Positions 43,840 through 53,621 of a stretch of 64,000 nucleotides of DNA are shown one piece after another. Position numbers and translations under genes: made by a program. The DNA is from Neocallimastix lanati (nom. inval.) (Eukaryota > Neocallimastigomycota > Neocallimastigomycetes > Neocallimastigales > Neocallimastigaceae). The notes under the pieces are model-generated. The model had not been told where the DNA came from, searched no databases, and was given only the letters and a program-made list of their open reading frames with translations. Within the stretch, counting starts at the first letter, position 1. The number at the start of each line of letters is the position of its first letter. The stretch spans positions 556,501 through 620,500 of the forward strand of contig JACVTC010000074.1 in the NCBI GenBank assembly GCA_016946835.1, written 5' to 3'.

Positions 43840-45536
43840 ATGGATGAATAAATAAATAAATATTTTTATATTAATCGATTTATGATGAAATTAAAATTAA
43901 AATATTATGATTAGACCATGTTAAAAAAATTCTCATCTAATAATAAATAATAAATAATAAATAATAAATAATAAATAAATAAATAAATAATAAATAAATA
44001 AATAATAAATAATAAATAATAAAAAAGAGTATTTATTAATAAATAATAAATAATAAATAATAAATAATAAAAAGAGTATTTATTAATAAATAATAAATAA
44101 TAAATAATAAATAAATAAATAAATAAATAGAAGAATAAGTAAATAAATATTTATTGTTAATGATGAAATTAAAAACTTTAATTATTAATAAAATAAAAAA
44201 AGTTAAAAGGTACAAAAAAAATAAAAATTAAAAAGAAAACAAGTAAAAAAGTGATGAAAAAAAAAAATATATATTAAGAAAAAAAAACATATTTAAAAAT
44301 AATGATATGCTTATTATTTTTTTTTACCTTAAAAAAAAAGAATTAGTTTATATTATAAACTAAATATATAACAAATAATATATAAATAAATAATATCACA
44401 AATAAATATCAACTCTATATATTTAATTATAATATAATAAAATTATTTATAATTATTTTATTTTATTATAACATAAAATATTTGGAAGTATTATCCATAT
44501 TACAGATAAAGTAAATTATTTTTTCATATTTTAAATATATATTTAAAGATTAACAGGACAAATTATGCAAATTATACATAATAAAAAGTATTATTTCAAA
44601 ATTTATTAATTAATTAATTAATATATTTAAATGTATAGTTAATAATATATAGAAATAATAATCTAATATATTAATAAATGAAATAATTTTCATAATTATA
44701 ATATTTATATTATTTTCTTATATTTTTATATTAAATATATTATATAACTTAAAAGATAGCAATAAATATTCTTTCAAAAATAGTTTATTATAAATTAAAA
44801 TAAATAAAATAAAATATGCATTTCAGTATATTTTATTTTACTGTAATATTAAAAGATTAAATGCTATGATTTAAAGAGACTATCTTATTATATAAATTAT
44901 TATTAAAAAAAAAAAACATTAAAATATCATAAGAAGTATAATAACTATTATAAGAACTGAATAAGGAACAGAAAGACTTTTTAGTAATTATTAGTTTTTT
45001 TTTTTTTTATTTTGTTAAAAAAATGTTTAAATATTTATTAATTTATTATTATTATTATTATTATTATTTATTTATTTATTATTATTATTATTTATTATTT
45101 ATTATTTTCACAAAGTATTGTATTATTTTATTTTTAATTTCATTTATTATTAATTATTTTTTTATATTTATATTATTTATTATTTATTATTTATATTTAA
45201 ATTATTTTTTCCAAATTTAATATATTATTTAACAATTTCTTTATATAATTTATTTTATTTCTAAACTTTTGATATCTATAATTATTAATCAATAAAAGTG
45301 ATTATTAACATTACCTAACATAGTAATAATAATTAAATATATCCATTATTTTATTTTATTAATTATTCTTATTATTATTTTTATTTTTTTAATAATAATT
45401 AATAATGTATTATAAATAAATATATTTATAAAAAAAAAAAAAAATTAAAATATATATATAAATAGAAAAGGAATTTAAAAAAAAAATTTTTTTTCCTATT
45501 AATCATTATTAAGTGAAATTTTTATATAAAATATAT
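43025..45536. other. Gene-free low-complexity region
   Basis: About 2.5 kb of AAATTAAAATT, AAATAAAT and TTATTATT arrays upstream of the giant ankyrin gene, with a near-duplicate block around 44020-44085 (AAAAGAGTATTTATTAATAA twice). The 65-codon ORF at 45023-45220 reads only Tyr, Ile, Leu and Phe and is not a gene. Confidence 0.8.
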
Positions 45537-45541
45537 AAAAA
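45537..45541 (-). terminator. Pol III terminator of tRNA-Val
   Basis: Five T residues on the minus strand, 8 nt after the mature 3' end. Confidence 0.7.
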
Positions 45542-45549
45542 TTCAAATT

Positions 45550-45622
45550 TACCCGAACCCGGGTTCGAACCGGAGACCTTTTGCGTGTAAAGCAAACGTG
45601 ATAACCACTACACTATTCGGAT
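45550..45622 (-). tRNA. tRNA-Val (anticodon UAC)
   Basis: Full cloverleaf on the minus strand: acceptor ATCCGAA/TTCGGGT (one T-G pair), D arm GTGT...CAC, anticodon stem TTTGC/GCAAA with loop TTTACAC (anticodon TAC), T arm CCGG-TTCGAA-CCGG, discriminator A at 45550. The A box (TAGTGTAGTGG) and B box (GGTTCGAAC) are present. CCA is not encoded, no intron. The gene is the apparent target of the stacked LTR insertions starting 17 nt upstream. Confidence 0.95.
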
Positions 45623-45634
45623 AATTTGTATTAT

Positions 45635-45639
45635 TATTG
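45635..45639 (+). repeat. Target duplication TATTG, left
   Basis: TATTG here and at 52767-52771 brackets the gypsy element; it lies at -13 to -17 relative to tRNA-Val. Confidence 0.95.
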
Positions 45640-46013
45640 TGTAAGAATCTATAATTATTTGTTAGCAAATAATTATATTTTCTTAGTTAAGTTATTATAA
45701 CTATAACTTTATTTAATTACATATAATATTTATTAAATTTATTTAATTTAATTTTAAATATTCATTAATTTAACAAAATTTATTTAATTAATTTTAAATA
45801 ATATATTTACAATATGCTAAATTCTCTACTGTATTTAATGTATTTTGTATTGTATTTTATTCTGTATTTTATAATGTATTCTGTATTTTATAATGTATTC
45901 TGTATTTTATTAACTATTTAATTTTATATTTTTAATATAAGGATAAATTATATGATCGAAATATCTTTTATTATTTTATTCTTTTATTTTCGATCATTAG
46001 ATTGGAAAATCGG

Positions 46014-46143
46014 TTAATTAAGATTTTTTCCAATTACTTTTTAGAAGTAATCGGTTTTACTTAATTAATGCGATGATCGATATGGATAGAATATCGATCG
46101 AAAACTTATCTAGGTTTTTCTATCTAATCTTTTCCTAGATAAG
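46014..46143 (+). promoter_or_regulatory. U3 hairpin cluster of the gypsy LTR
   Basis: Outer pair TTAATTAAG/CTTAATTAA (46014-46022, 46060-46068) encloses CCAATTACTT/AAGTAATCGG (46030-46054). Next come GATCGATAT/ATATCGATC (46075-46083, 46091-46099) and CTTATCTAGG/CCTAGATAAG (46105-46114, 46134-46143). Diverged LTRs at 53622 and 59066 keep these pairs with changed bases. The same cluster is in the 3' LTR. Confidence 0.75.
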
Positions 46144-46198
46144 AGATTTGTTAAGATTAGAAAACCCTTTCTTATTTAACCTTATTTTCATAAAAAAA

Positions 46199-46238
46199 TA
46201 TAAATAAGGCTCTTGAGTTCTCTTTGAGAAATCAAGAG
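46199..46238 (+). promoter_or_regulatory. LTR core promoter: TATA box and start-site hairpin
   Basis: TATAAATA at 46199-46206; CTCTTGAGTTCTC / GAGAAATCAAGAG (46210-46238) forms a 13-bp stem with one mismatch and a TTT loop. Present in all TGTAAGAATC-type LTRs of the window. Confidence 0.75.
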
Positions 46239-46516
46239 TTATTATTATAAAAAACATAGTTATAATAGTAACATTTTTATATTTTTAACTTTAATAAATT
46301 AATAAAAATATCTTATTCAAAAACATATTTTTAAGATCAATTTATACAAACAATTCTTCTCTTACATTTTGTGTTATTATTATAATTAATTTTATAATAA
46401 ACTCTACATTAAAGGTAAAAAAATTTATTTTATTTTATTTTCTCAACTTAATGAATTAGTCGTTAAGTTGTAGTTAATAATTCTATTTTGAGTTAGTTCT
46501 TAATAGAATTATTACA

Positions 46517-46528
46517 ATAATAACTCTT
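46517..46528 (+). promoter_or_regulatory. Self-priming PBS of gypsy element
   Basis: ATAATAACTCTT, immediately after the LTR, is the exact complement of AAGAGTTATTAT (46234-46245), about 35 nt after the TATA box start, i.e. the expected mRNA 5' end. No tRNA-3'-end complement beginning TGG is present. This matches Tf1-type self-priming from the mRNA 5' end. Confidence 0.75.
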
Positions 46529-46694
46529 CTTAGATTAGCTTAGGGTTAGATAAAATGTGAAAAATTTTTAGAATAGTGTAACATTGGAAATTTTATTAGT
46601 GAATTAGTCTATTGAAATTATATATATTAGAATACAATAATAATATATAGCTAGAGTGGCGCAAAAAAAAAATTTTTATTAGCAATTTTGATTG

Positions 46695-46766
<72 letters not shown>

Positions 46767-46980
46767 TTTTTAATAGTAAATAATAGAATAATAAATTAAT
46801 ATTTTAGAATAGTTTTAGATTATAATAATTTAAGTTAATTAAAATAATTAATAAATATAATAATATATATTAGATTTAGAATAATAATAGAATAGATTAT
46901 AATTATTTTAATAATATAGAATTAATAATATAGAATAATTTTAGATAATATAATTAAGAATAGAAATAATAATTTAAAAT

Positions 46981-47018
<38 letters not shown>

Positions 47019-47832
47019 ATAATAATAATAAAGAAATAAAGAAATAAATAAAAACATTAAAAAATAAATAAAAAATAACAAACTGAGAAGGTAATAATAC
47101 CTTCATATATAGAGTTAGCCATCTAATTGGGGATGGTGAGTACATTTTTAGGTAGTAATAAAGGAAAGGTCTCCTTTTCCTATACCGTAGCGGTTTGTAC
47201 TGTACGGAAATGCAGTATTTCACGTGAAAGTATCGGTTATCCGAATGTAGCTCTAGCGAATAAGGAACTCTTGGTCACCGAAGGCCTCGAGGTTCTTCAA
47301 TATTATGTATTGAAGTAAAATTATATAGTTTTAATTTTAATAATGGGTTTTAACAGTTTGTTTATCCCAAACAAAATTGGTTATAGCAGTTATGTTTTTT
47401 TATGCTTGATTATATAAAACTGCTATGGAAAACATAAAATATTTTTTTATGTTTTAATGGATCACTTTTGCCGGTTTTTGAATGTTGTAAGGCATAAGAA
47501 AGTGATATTGAATTTTAATTAAAATAATACTAAATATTGTATTTATGCAGAAGTTTATAATAAAGGATAAGTTTATAATAATATTTTGTTAATCATTTTA
47601 ATTTAATTTCCAAGTACGTAGTTGACCGTTACTGGTAGGCTGTAACATTAGACCTACACCTCAGCCCTTTGGTTGATAAACCAAATGACGGTAACACGGG
47701 AAGGAAGAAATTAAAGTGTATTCTATAAAATATTTATTAATCAAAATCCTTATTATAATTCTTAATTTTGTGTAATAAAAATGTCCATTTTGTTAACTCT
47801 ATCCTATTTTTATCTATACTAAAGGCATAAAA
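46529..47832 (+). other. Gypsy leader region
   Basis: About 1.3 kb between primer site and Gag-Pol. The first part is AT-rich with four long A runs (46684-46727, 46737-46760, 46985-47017). From ~47090 the composition becomes much richer in G/C, with a 61-codon ORF and several hairpins: ATAGCAGTT/AACTGCTAT (about 47384-47425), ATCACTTT/AAAGTGAT (~47460-47505) and TTTGGTT/AACCAAA (~47670-47686). These are candidates for packaging or translation signals. Confidence 0.6.
47133..47318 (+). CDS. Small leader ORF, 61 aa, unknown
   Basis: ATG at 47133 to TAA at 47316-47318, upstream of Gag-Pol in the gypsy leader. The protein (starts MVSTFLGSNKGKV, ends GLEVLQYYVLK) has no motif I recognise. Its codons are unusually G/C-rich for the window. 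It could be a regulatory upstream ORF, a small accessory protein, or chance in a structured RNA. Confidence 0.3.
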   Translation: MVSTFLGSNKGKVSFSYTVAVCTVRKCSISRESIGYPNVALANKELLVTEGLEVLQYYVLK

Positions 47833-50800
47833 ATGGATTTCAATAGTAATAAACAAGCAATTTCCTCAAGTGAAGTTAATAATTCCTATCTCCATGATGA
47901 AAATGCATCCAAACTTATTACTGCAATTGCTGACTTCATTCCTGCTTTCTTTTCTCCTAATGGTGTCCTCCAAAAGGAAAATGAAAGCAATAAACTAAAT
48001 ATCTTAGAAATTTTAATTCAAAGTGAAGATTTCTTTAAGGAGCATCCAAATTCTTTTCAAAAGGATGAACTAAAAAGTTCTTTTGTTATTAATAAACTTA
48101 CTGGTACCGCCAGAAAATGGGGTCTTTCTCTTTTAACTGATGGTACTCTAAAGAACCTTGAATTTAGTAAGTTTAAGAAGCTCTTACTGGATAACTTTGA
48201 TATTGGGAATGAAAGGAAGCAAAAATATGTCATCATGGAAAAGTTGTGGAAATTGAAACAACTTCAATTAGGAAATGTTGCTGAATATACTATTGAATTT
48301 CGGAGATTGGCTGGACGTTTAGGATGGCCCGACGAAGTTTTAATCGATATAATCGGTAAGGGTCTACTTGACAAAGTCCGCGAAGAGTTTGATAAACTCG
48401 AAAAGCCATCTACTCTTTTTGAAGCTACCAACATTATTATTGGAATTGATAAGAAGTGTTTTTTGGAAAGTCGTCTACGCCACAATCAAAAAAATAAATT
48501 TAATGGAAAAATGTCGTTTCATAGGAAGAGAAACGATTTATTAAAATCAGAAAAGAATTCTAAACATTCTCATTTCAGAAAAAATAAGTCTAAAAACGAC
48601 ATACTTTCAGCAAATTACACACCGAATATTAAAACAACAATCACAACTACCTTCTACCTTGATATTAATGGAAAAAATATTAAGGCAAATCTATTAATTG
48701 ATTCGGGTTCTGCCAGAAGTTTTATTTGTAAAAACTTCGCAAATTCTAATAAATTACCTGTGTTAGGACTCAATTCCCAAATCAACATCCAACTTCCTAA
48801 TGGGAAAAGTATGAATATTAGACAAACTACTAAGCCCCTTAAATTAAAATTTATGGATCATAAGGAAACTTTTGAATTCTGCATTGCTAATCTATCTCTT
48901 CAGGGCATTAATGGTATTCTTGGAAGGGATTGGTTATCCGTTCACAATCCTTTCATCGATTATAAAAATAATAGAATCTACTTCCTTGGTAGATACTGTG
49001 GCTCACATTGCCCATCCTCCAAAAGTAATAAGTTTTTTAATCAAAATAAAAATATTACTGCTTCAATGTTGGAGAATTCAGAAGAAGATTCAGTATTACC
49101 AAATTCGGCTTTTGATACAGATATCTCAGATTCTGATTTATGTGCTGCAATGATTGATTCAGAAGAAGTAAACACTGACGTTCAGGGAAAAGAAGAGATT
49201 ATTAATAAATACTATTCGGATCTTAAAATAGTATTTGAAAAGAAACAAGCTGAGAACTTACCACCCCATCGTGACTATGATATTGCTATTGAACTTATTC
49301 CTGGTGGACAACTTTATTTTGGTCCAATATACTCTCTTACTGTACAAGAACTGAAAGCTTTAAAGGATTATATTAAGGAAAACTTAAAAAAGAAATTCAT
49401 TAGGAAGTCAAAATCACCAGCAGGTGCTCCTATATTATTTGTAATGAAACGCGATGGTACCCTTAGACTCTGTGTAGATTATCGCCGATTAAATGCTATC
49501 ACAATCCGTAATAGCTACCCAATTCCAAGAATAAATGACTTGATTGAATCCTTTCAAGGAGCTAAGATATTTACTCGTCTTGACCTTAGATCTGCTTATA
49601 ACCTAATCAGAGTTAAAGAAGGTCACGAATATCTTACTGCTTTTAGAACCCCTTTAGGACATTTCGAATATCTCGTTATGCCTTTTGGACTTCGAAATGC
49701 CCCTTCGGTTTTTCAACGTTTTGTACAAGATATCTTCAGTGATATCATTGGTTCTTTCGTGCAAGTCTATCTGGACGACATCATTATTTACTCTAACAAC
49801 GAAAAAGAACATATTAAACATGTTAGGATAGTTCTTCAACTTCTCATCAACAATGGATTATATGCTAAATTAGAGAAATGTGACTTCCATGTTACTAAAA
49901 CCACTTTCTTAGGCTTCACTGTTTCTGTAGATGGTCTCACTATGGATAAGGATAAGGTAAAATCTGTTCTGGATTGGCCTATTCCGAAGAATCAAAAGGA
50001 ATTACAAAGTTTTCTAGGCTTATGTAATTTCTATAGAAAGTTTATCAATAATTTTGCCAAAAATATGGAACCTCTTCGTCGACTTTTAAGGAAATATACT
50101 ACATTTAATTGGGATGAATCAGCAAATGAAGCTTTTAATAAATTGAAAGAATCTTTTAAAGCTGATGAAGTGCTCATTTTTCATAATCCAGAGAAAGAAT
50201 TCATCGTTGAAACAGATGCTAGCGACTTTGCTGTCGGATGCATACTTTCTCAGGTTAGTGACACTGATAACTTATTGCATCCCGTAGCCTTCCATTCTAG
50301 ATCCCTCAATAAAGCAGAAGTCAATTATACTATATATGATAAAGAACTTCTTGCTATAATTACTGCGTTTGAAACTTGGAGGCATCATTTAGAAGGCGCA
50401 AAATTTCCTGTTCAAGTAATAACAGACCACAAGAACTTATTGTATTTTAAGAAACCCCAACATTTAAATCAAAGACAAATTCGTTGGAGTCTCTTTTTAT
50501 CAAAGTTTGACTATAGGATTGCATTCAGATCAGGCGTTAAAAGTGGCAAACCAGATGCTCTTTCAAGACGCCCAGATTTTAAATCTGACTCTTCATCTGA
50601 ATCACAACCTGTAATTAACAATAATGCTTTCTGTTGTGCTATAAATGACAATATTAGTAGTCTTATTGAAGCACAGAAAGCTGATAATTATTGTAAAAAT
50701 ATCCTCTTAAAAATAAGGGATAAGTCAAACAACATCAAAAGTTCTTTATTTTCCTTCGTCGATGGCGTACTCCACTTTCAAAAGCGTATTATTATCCCTT

Positions 50801-51876
50801 CCAGTCTCAGGGCTAGACTTTTAAAGTCTTTCCATGATGCACCCACTAGTGGCCATCAGGGGGTAGATAGGACCTTTGAAAAACTCAGAAGGAACTACTG
50901 GTGGCCTAATATGAAAAAAGATATTTCAAATTATGTGGCTTCTTGTGATGTTTGTTGTAGAAATAAAATCCGTCGTCATAAACCTTATGGTAAACTAATA
51001 CCACTTCCTACTCCTACAAAACCCTGGGAAGTTATTGGCGTCGATTTTATTGTTTCATTGCCTTCTTCACAAGATTGCACTTGTATCATGGTTGTTTCTG
51101 ATCATTTAACCAAAATGATTCATTTAGTACCCTGCTCCGATGTTCCCTCTGCCGACTTAACTGCTAAGCTCTTACTTTTCCAAGTCTTTAAGTATCATGG
51201 TTTTCCTAAAGTGATTGTGTCTGATCATGGTTCCCAATTCTCTTCTCAATTTTGGACTTCGTTGTGCGATGCTATTCGTGCTAAACCAAGACTTGCTACT
51301 GCTCACCACCAACAATCAAATGGTCAGGTTGAACGGGCTAATGCTGTAATAGAACAATATCTTCGCTGCTATTGTTCTTCTGCTCAAAACGAATGGTGTT
51401 TCTACCTCCCTTTATGTGAAATGTCCTACAACAACTCCATTCACAAATCAATAGCTCAAACTCCTTTTCATGCTAACTATGGATTTGACCCAAATTGTGT
51501 TATTGATTCACCACCGATTCTGCTAAAAGATAGTGCTTCTGTTCTTACTAGGGATTGGTCTTCACATTTCAATGCCCTTCGTCAACATCTAGTTAAAGCC
51601 AAAGAAGATTTTAAGAAATATGCTGACAATAAAAAATCTGTAGGACCTGACTTTAAGGTAAATGATTTGGTTATGCTTAGAAGATACTACTTTACGAATG
51701 AACCCTCTAGAAAATTATCCACTCAATATCTTGGACCTTTTAAAATCATCGAGAAAAGGGAAAGAATGAATTACCGTTTGGAACTTCCAGAGAACTTACA
51801 TCTCCATCCGGTATTTCATATCTCACAATTGGAACCATATACTAAAAGAAATGAAGACTTAATGGAAACATCATAA
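47833..51876 (+). CDS. Gypsy Gag-Pol polyprotein, 1347 aa
   Basis: Intact. Gag capsid-like region ~45-220 (NKLTGTARKWGLSLL; VAEYTIEFRRLAGRLGWP), followed by a basic stretch without a CCHC zinc knuckle. Retropepsin active site LLIDSGSA (Asp290) and the GILGRDWL end (~361-368). RT ~485-700 with RLCVDYRRLN, FGLRNAPSVFQ and YLDD (646-649). RNase H from ~790 (ETDAS, Asp795). Integrase: HHCC finger His1001/His1008/Cys1038/Cys1041, catalytic Asp1071, Asp1131, Glu1167 (35 residues between the last two), and a GPY/F-type GPFKI (1301) with HPVFHISQLEPY near the end. No chromodomain follows. All catalytic residues are present. Gag and Pol are one frame, as in Tf1, so product ratio must be set by processing or decay and not frameshifting. 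How integrase finds tRNA genes is not visible in the sequence; by analogy with Ty3 it may bind TFIIIB. Confidence 0.95.
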   Translation: MDFNSNKQAISSSEVNNSYLHDENASKLITAIADFIPAFFSPNGVLQKENESNKLNILEILIQSEDFFKEHPNSFQKDELKSSFVINKLTGTARKWGLSLLTDGTLKNLEFSKFKKLLLDNFDIGNERKQKYVIMEKLWKLKQLQLGNVAEYTIEFRRLAGRLGWPDEVLIDIIGKGLLDKVREEFDKLEKPSTLFEATNIIIGIDKKCFLESRLRHNQKNKFNGKMSFHRKRNDLLKSEKNSKHSHFRKNKSKNDILSANYTPNIKTTITTTFYLDINGKNIKANLLIDSGSARSFICKNFANSNKLPVLGLNSQINIQLPNGKSMNIRQTTKPLKLKFMDHKETFEFCIANLSLQGINGILGRDWLSVHNPFIDYKNNRIYFLGRYCGSHCPSSKSNKFFNQNKNITASMLENSEEDSVLPNSAFDTDISDSDLCAAMIDSEEVNTDVQGKEEIINKYYSDLKIVFEKKQAENLPPHRDYDIAIELIPGGQLYFGPIYSLTVQELKALKDYIKENLKKKFIRKSKSPAGAPILFVMKRDGTLRLCVDYRRLNAITIRNSYPIPRINDLIESFQGAKIFTRLDLRSAYNLIRVKEGHEYLTAFRTPLGHFEYLVMPFGLRNAPSVFQRFVQDIFSDIIGSFVQVYLDDIIIYSNNEKEHIKHVRIVLQLLINNGLYAKLEKCDFHVTKTTFLGFTVSVDGLTMDKDKVKSVLDWPIPKNQKELQSFLGLCNFYRKFINNFAKNMEPLRRLLRKYTTFNWDESANEAFNKLKESFKADEVLIFHNPEKEFIVETDASDFAVGCILSQVSDTDNLLHPVAFHSRSLNKAEVNYTIYDKELLAIITAFETWRHHLEGAKFPVQVITDHKNLLYFKKPQHLNQRQIRWSLFLSKFDYRIAFRSGVKSGKPDALSRRPDFKSDSSSESQPVINNNAFCCAINDNISSLIEAQKADNYCKNILLKIRDKSNNIKSSLFSFVDGVLHFQKRIIIPSSLRARLLKSFHDAPTSGHQGVDRTFEKLRRNYWWPNMKKDISNYVASCDVCCRNKIRRHKPYGKLIPLPTPTKPWEVIGVDFIVSLPSSQDCTCIMVVSDHLTKMIHLVPCSDVPSADLTAKLLLFQVFKYHGFPKVIVSDHGSQFSSQFWTSLCDAIRAKPRLATAHHQQSNGQVERANAVIEQYLRCYCSSAQNEWCFYLPLCEMSYNNSIHKSIAQTPFHANYGFDPNCVIDSPPILLKDSASVLTRDWSSHFNALRQHLVKAKEDFKKYADNKKSVGPDFKVNDLVMLRRYYFTNEPSRKLSTQYLGPFKIIEKRERMNYRLELPENLHLHPVFHISQLEPYTKRNEDLMETS

Positions 51877-51889
51877 TTAAACAGAGCAA

Positions 51890-52766
51890 TGTAAGAATCT
51901 ATAATTATTTGTTAGCAAATAATTATATTTTCTTAGTTAAGTTATTATAACTATAACTTTATTTAATTACATATAATATTTATTAAATTTATTTAATTTA
52001 ATTTTAAATATTCATTAATTTAACAAAATTTATTTAATTAATTTTAAATAATATATTTACAATATGCTAAATTCTCTACTGTATTTAATGTATTTTGTAT
52101 TGTATTTTATTCTGTATTTTATAATGTATTCTGTATTTTATAATGTATTCTGTATTTTATTAACTATTTAATTTTATATTTTTAATATAAGGATAAATTA
52201 TATGATCGAAATATCTTTTATTATTTTATTCTTTTATTTTCGATCATTAGATTGGAAAATCGGTTAATTAAGATTTTTTCCAATTACTTTTTAGAAGTAA
52301 TCGGTTTTACTTAATTAATGCGATGATCGATATGGATAGAATATCGATCGAAAACTTATCTAGGTTTTTCTATCTAATCTTTTCCTAGATAAGAGATTTG
52401 TTAAGATTAGAAAACCCTTTCTTATTTAACCTTATTTTCATAAAAAAATATAAATAAGGCTCTTGAGTTCTCTTTGAGAAATCAAGAGTTATTATTATAA
52501 AAAACATAGTTATAATAGTAACATTTTTATATTTTTAACTTTAATAAATTAATAAAAATATCTTATTCAAAAACATATTTTTAAGATCAATTTATACAAA
52601 CAATTCTTCTCTTACATTTTGTGTTATTATTATAATTAATTTTATAATAAACTCTACATTAAAGGTAAAAAAATTTATTTTATTTTATTTTCTCAACTTA
52701 ATGAATTAGTCGTTAAGTTGTAGTTAATAATTCTATTTTGAGTTAGTTCTTAATAGAATTATTACA
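51890..52766 (+). repeat. Gypsy 3' LTR
   Basis: 877 bp, identical by eye and in constant register (offset 6250) with the 5' LTR. The preceding bases, AAACAGAGCAA, are the likely but weak purine primer tract. Confidence 0.95.
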
Positions 52767-52771
52767 TATTG
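52767..52771 (+). repeat. Target duplication TATTG, right
   Basis: Matches 45635-45639. Confidence 0.95.
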
Positions 52772-53617
52772 TTACGGTACAATTAAATAAAGAAAAATTA
52801 AGCTATTTAAAGAAAATATTAAAGTAAAAAATATCATTAACAATTATAAATAAATAATAAAAAATTGAATATTAAAATATTAGTTATAGAATATTATAAA
52901 GTTAAATAAAAATAATTAGATGTATTAAAAAATCATGTATTAATTATATTATTTAATATTGTAAAATTTTTATATAATATTTTAATAATTTAGAAAATTT
53001 AAGCTTATTATATTTTTATTACTATATTTTTATTATTAAATTTTTATTATTAAATTTTTATTATTAATTTTTTTTTATTTTTATTTTTAATCCAATCAAA
53101 TAAATATTTTATTAGTATAAAAAAGAACAAAATAACACAATACTTTTGTTCTCTCCCTTTTTTTCTTACGACTTTATTATTATATTATTTTTTTAATATT
53201 TTCTAAAAGTTAAATAATAAATTAAATAGTTTAAAATAAATTAAAATTTATTAAATAGTTTTTTCTAAATTTAATGTTTTAAAAGTGTTTAATTAATAGT
53301 TTTTTGTGTTTAGTGTATAATATTAAGATAAGTATAGTATAAAATTAGTTTAGTAATAGATTAGTTGTATTAAACATTTTATAGAAATAGTAATAGATTT
53401 AGAGAAATTGTTTAGTTTAGATTAGAATAGTTTAGATTAAGATATTAGTTTAAGTTATTTTAACTTAGTTTAGATTCTTTTAGATTAGGATAGTTTAGAC
53501 TAAAATTAGAGTAGTTTATTAATTAATTTAGGTTTAGAATTAGAGAATAATATTTTAAATTTTTCCTTATTATTAGAATATATTATTTTATTAATAAAAT
53601 CTTCAGATCTTGTACCA
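52770..53617 (+). mobile_element. Probable solo LTR, TGTTACGGTAC family
   Basis: Starts TGTTACGGTACAATT and ends CTTGTACCA. With the gypsy removed, it is bracketed by TTAT next to tRNA-Val (45634-45637) and TTAT at 53618-53621, a 4-bp duplication. A TATAAAAA-like box followed by AGAACAAAA/TTTTGTTCT (~53125-53152) suggests an LTR promoter. A reverse-complement relative lies at ~60095-61655. Confidence 0.55.
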
Positions 53618-53621
53618 TTAT

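Larger units (their letters stand above)
45640..46516 (+). repeat. Gypsy 5' LTR
   Basis: TGTAAGAATC...GAATTATTACA. Inside: a terminal palindrome (45651-45676), TGTATTCTGTATTTTATAA tandem motifs (~45839-45910), a run of hairpins (46014-46143), a TATA box TATAAATA (46199-46206), a hairpin right after it (46210-46238), and AAGAGTTATTATT (46234-46246), the likely 5' start of R. Confidence 0.95.
45640..52766 (+). mobile_element. Intact Ty3/gypsy LTR retrotransposon, tRNA-adjacent
   Basis: A 7127-bp element with 877-bp LTRs that look identical, a 5-bp target duplication (TATTG), a self-complementary primer site, a ~1.3-kb leader and one intact 1347-codon Gag-Pol ORF. Identical LTRs and an unbroken ORF suggest very recent insertion and possible activity. 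It points away from tRNA-Val, its 5' end 17 nt from the tRNA. It is Tf1-like in having one ORF, no Gag zinc knuckle and apparent self-priming, and Ty3-like in target choice. No chromodomain is seen at the integrase end. Confidence 0.95.
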
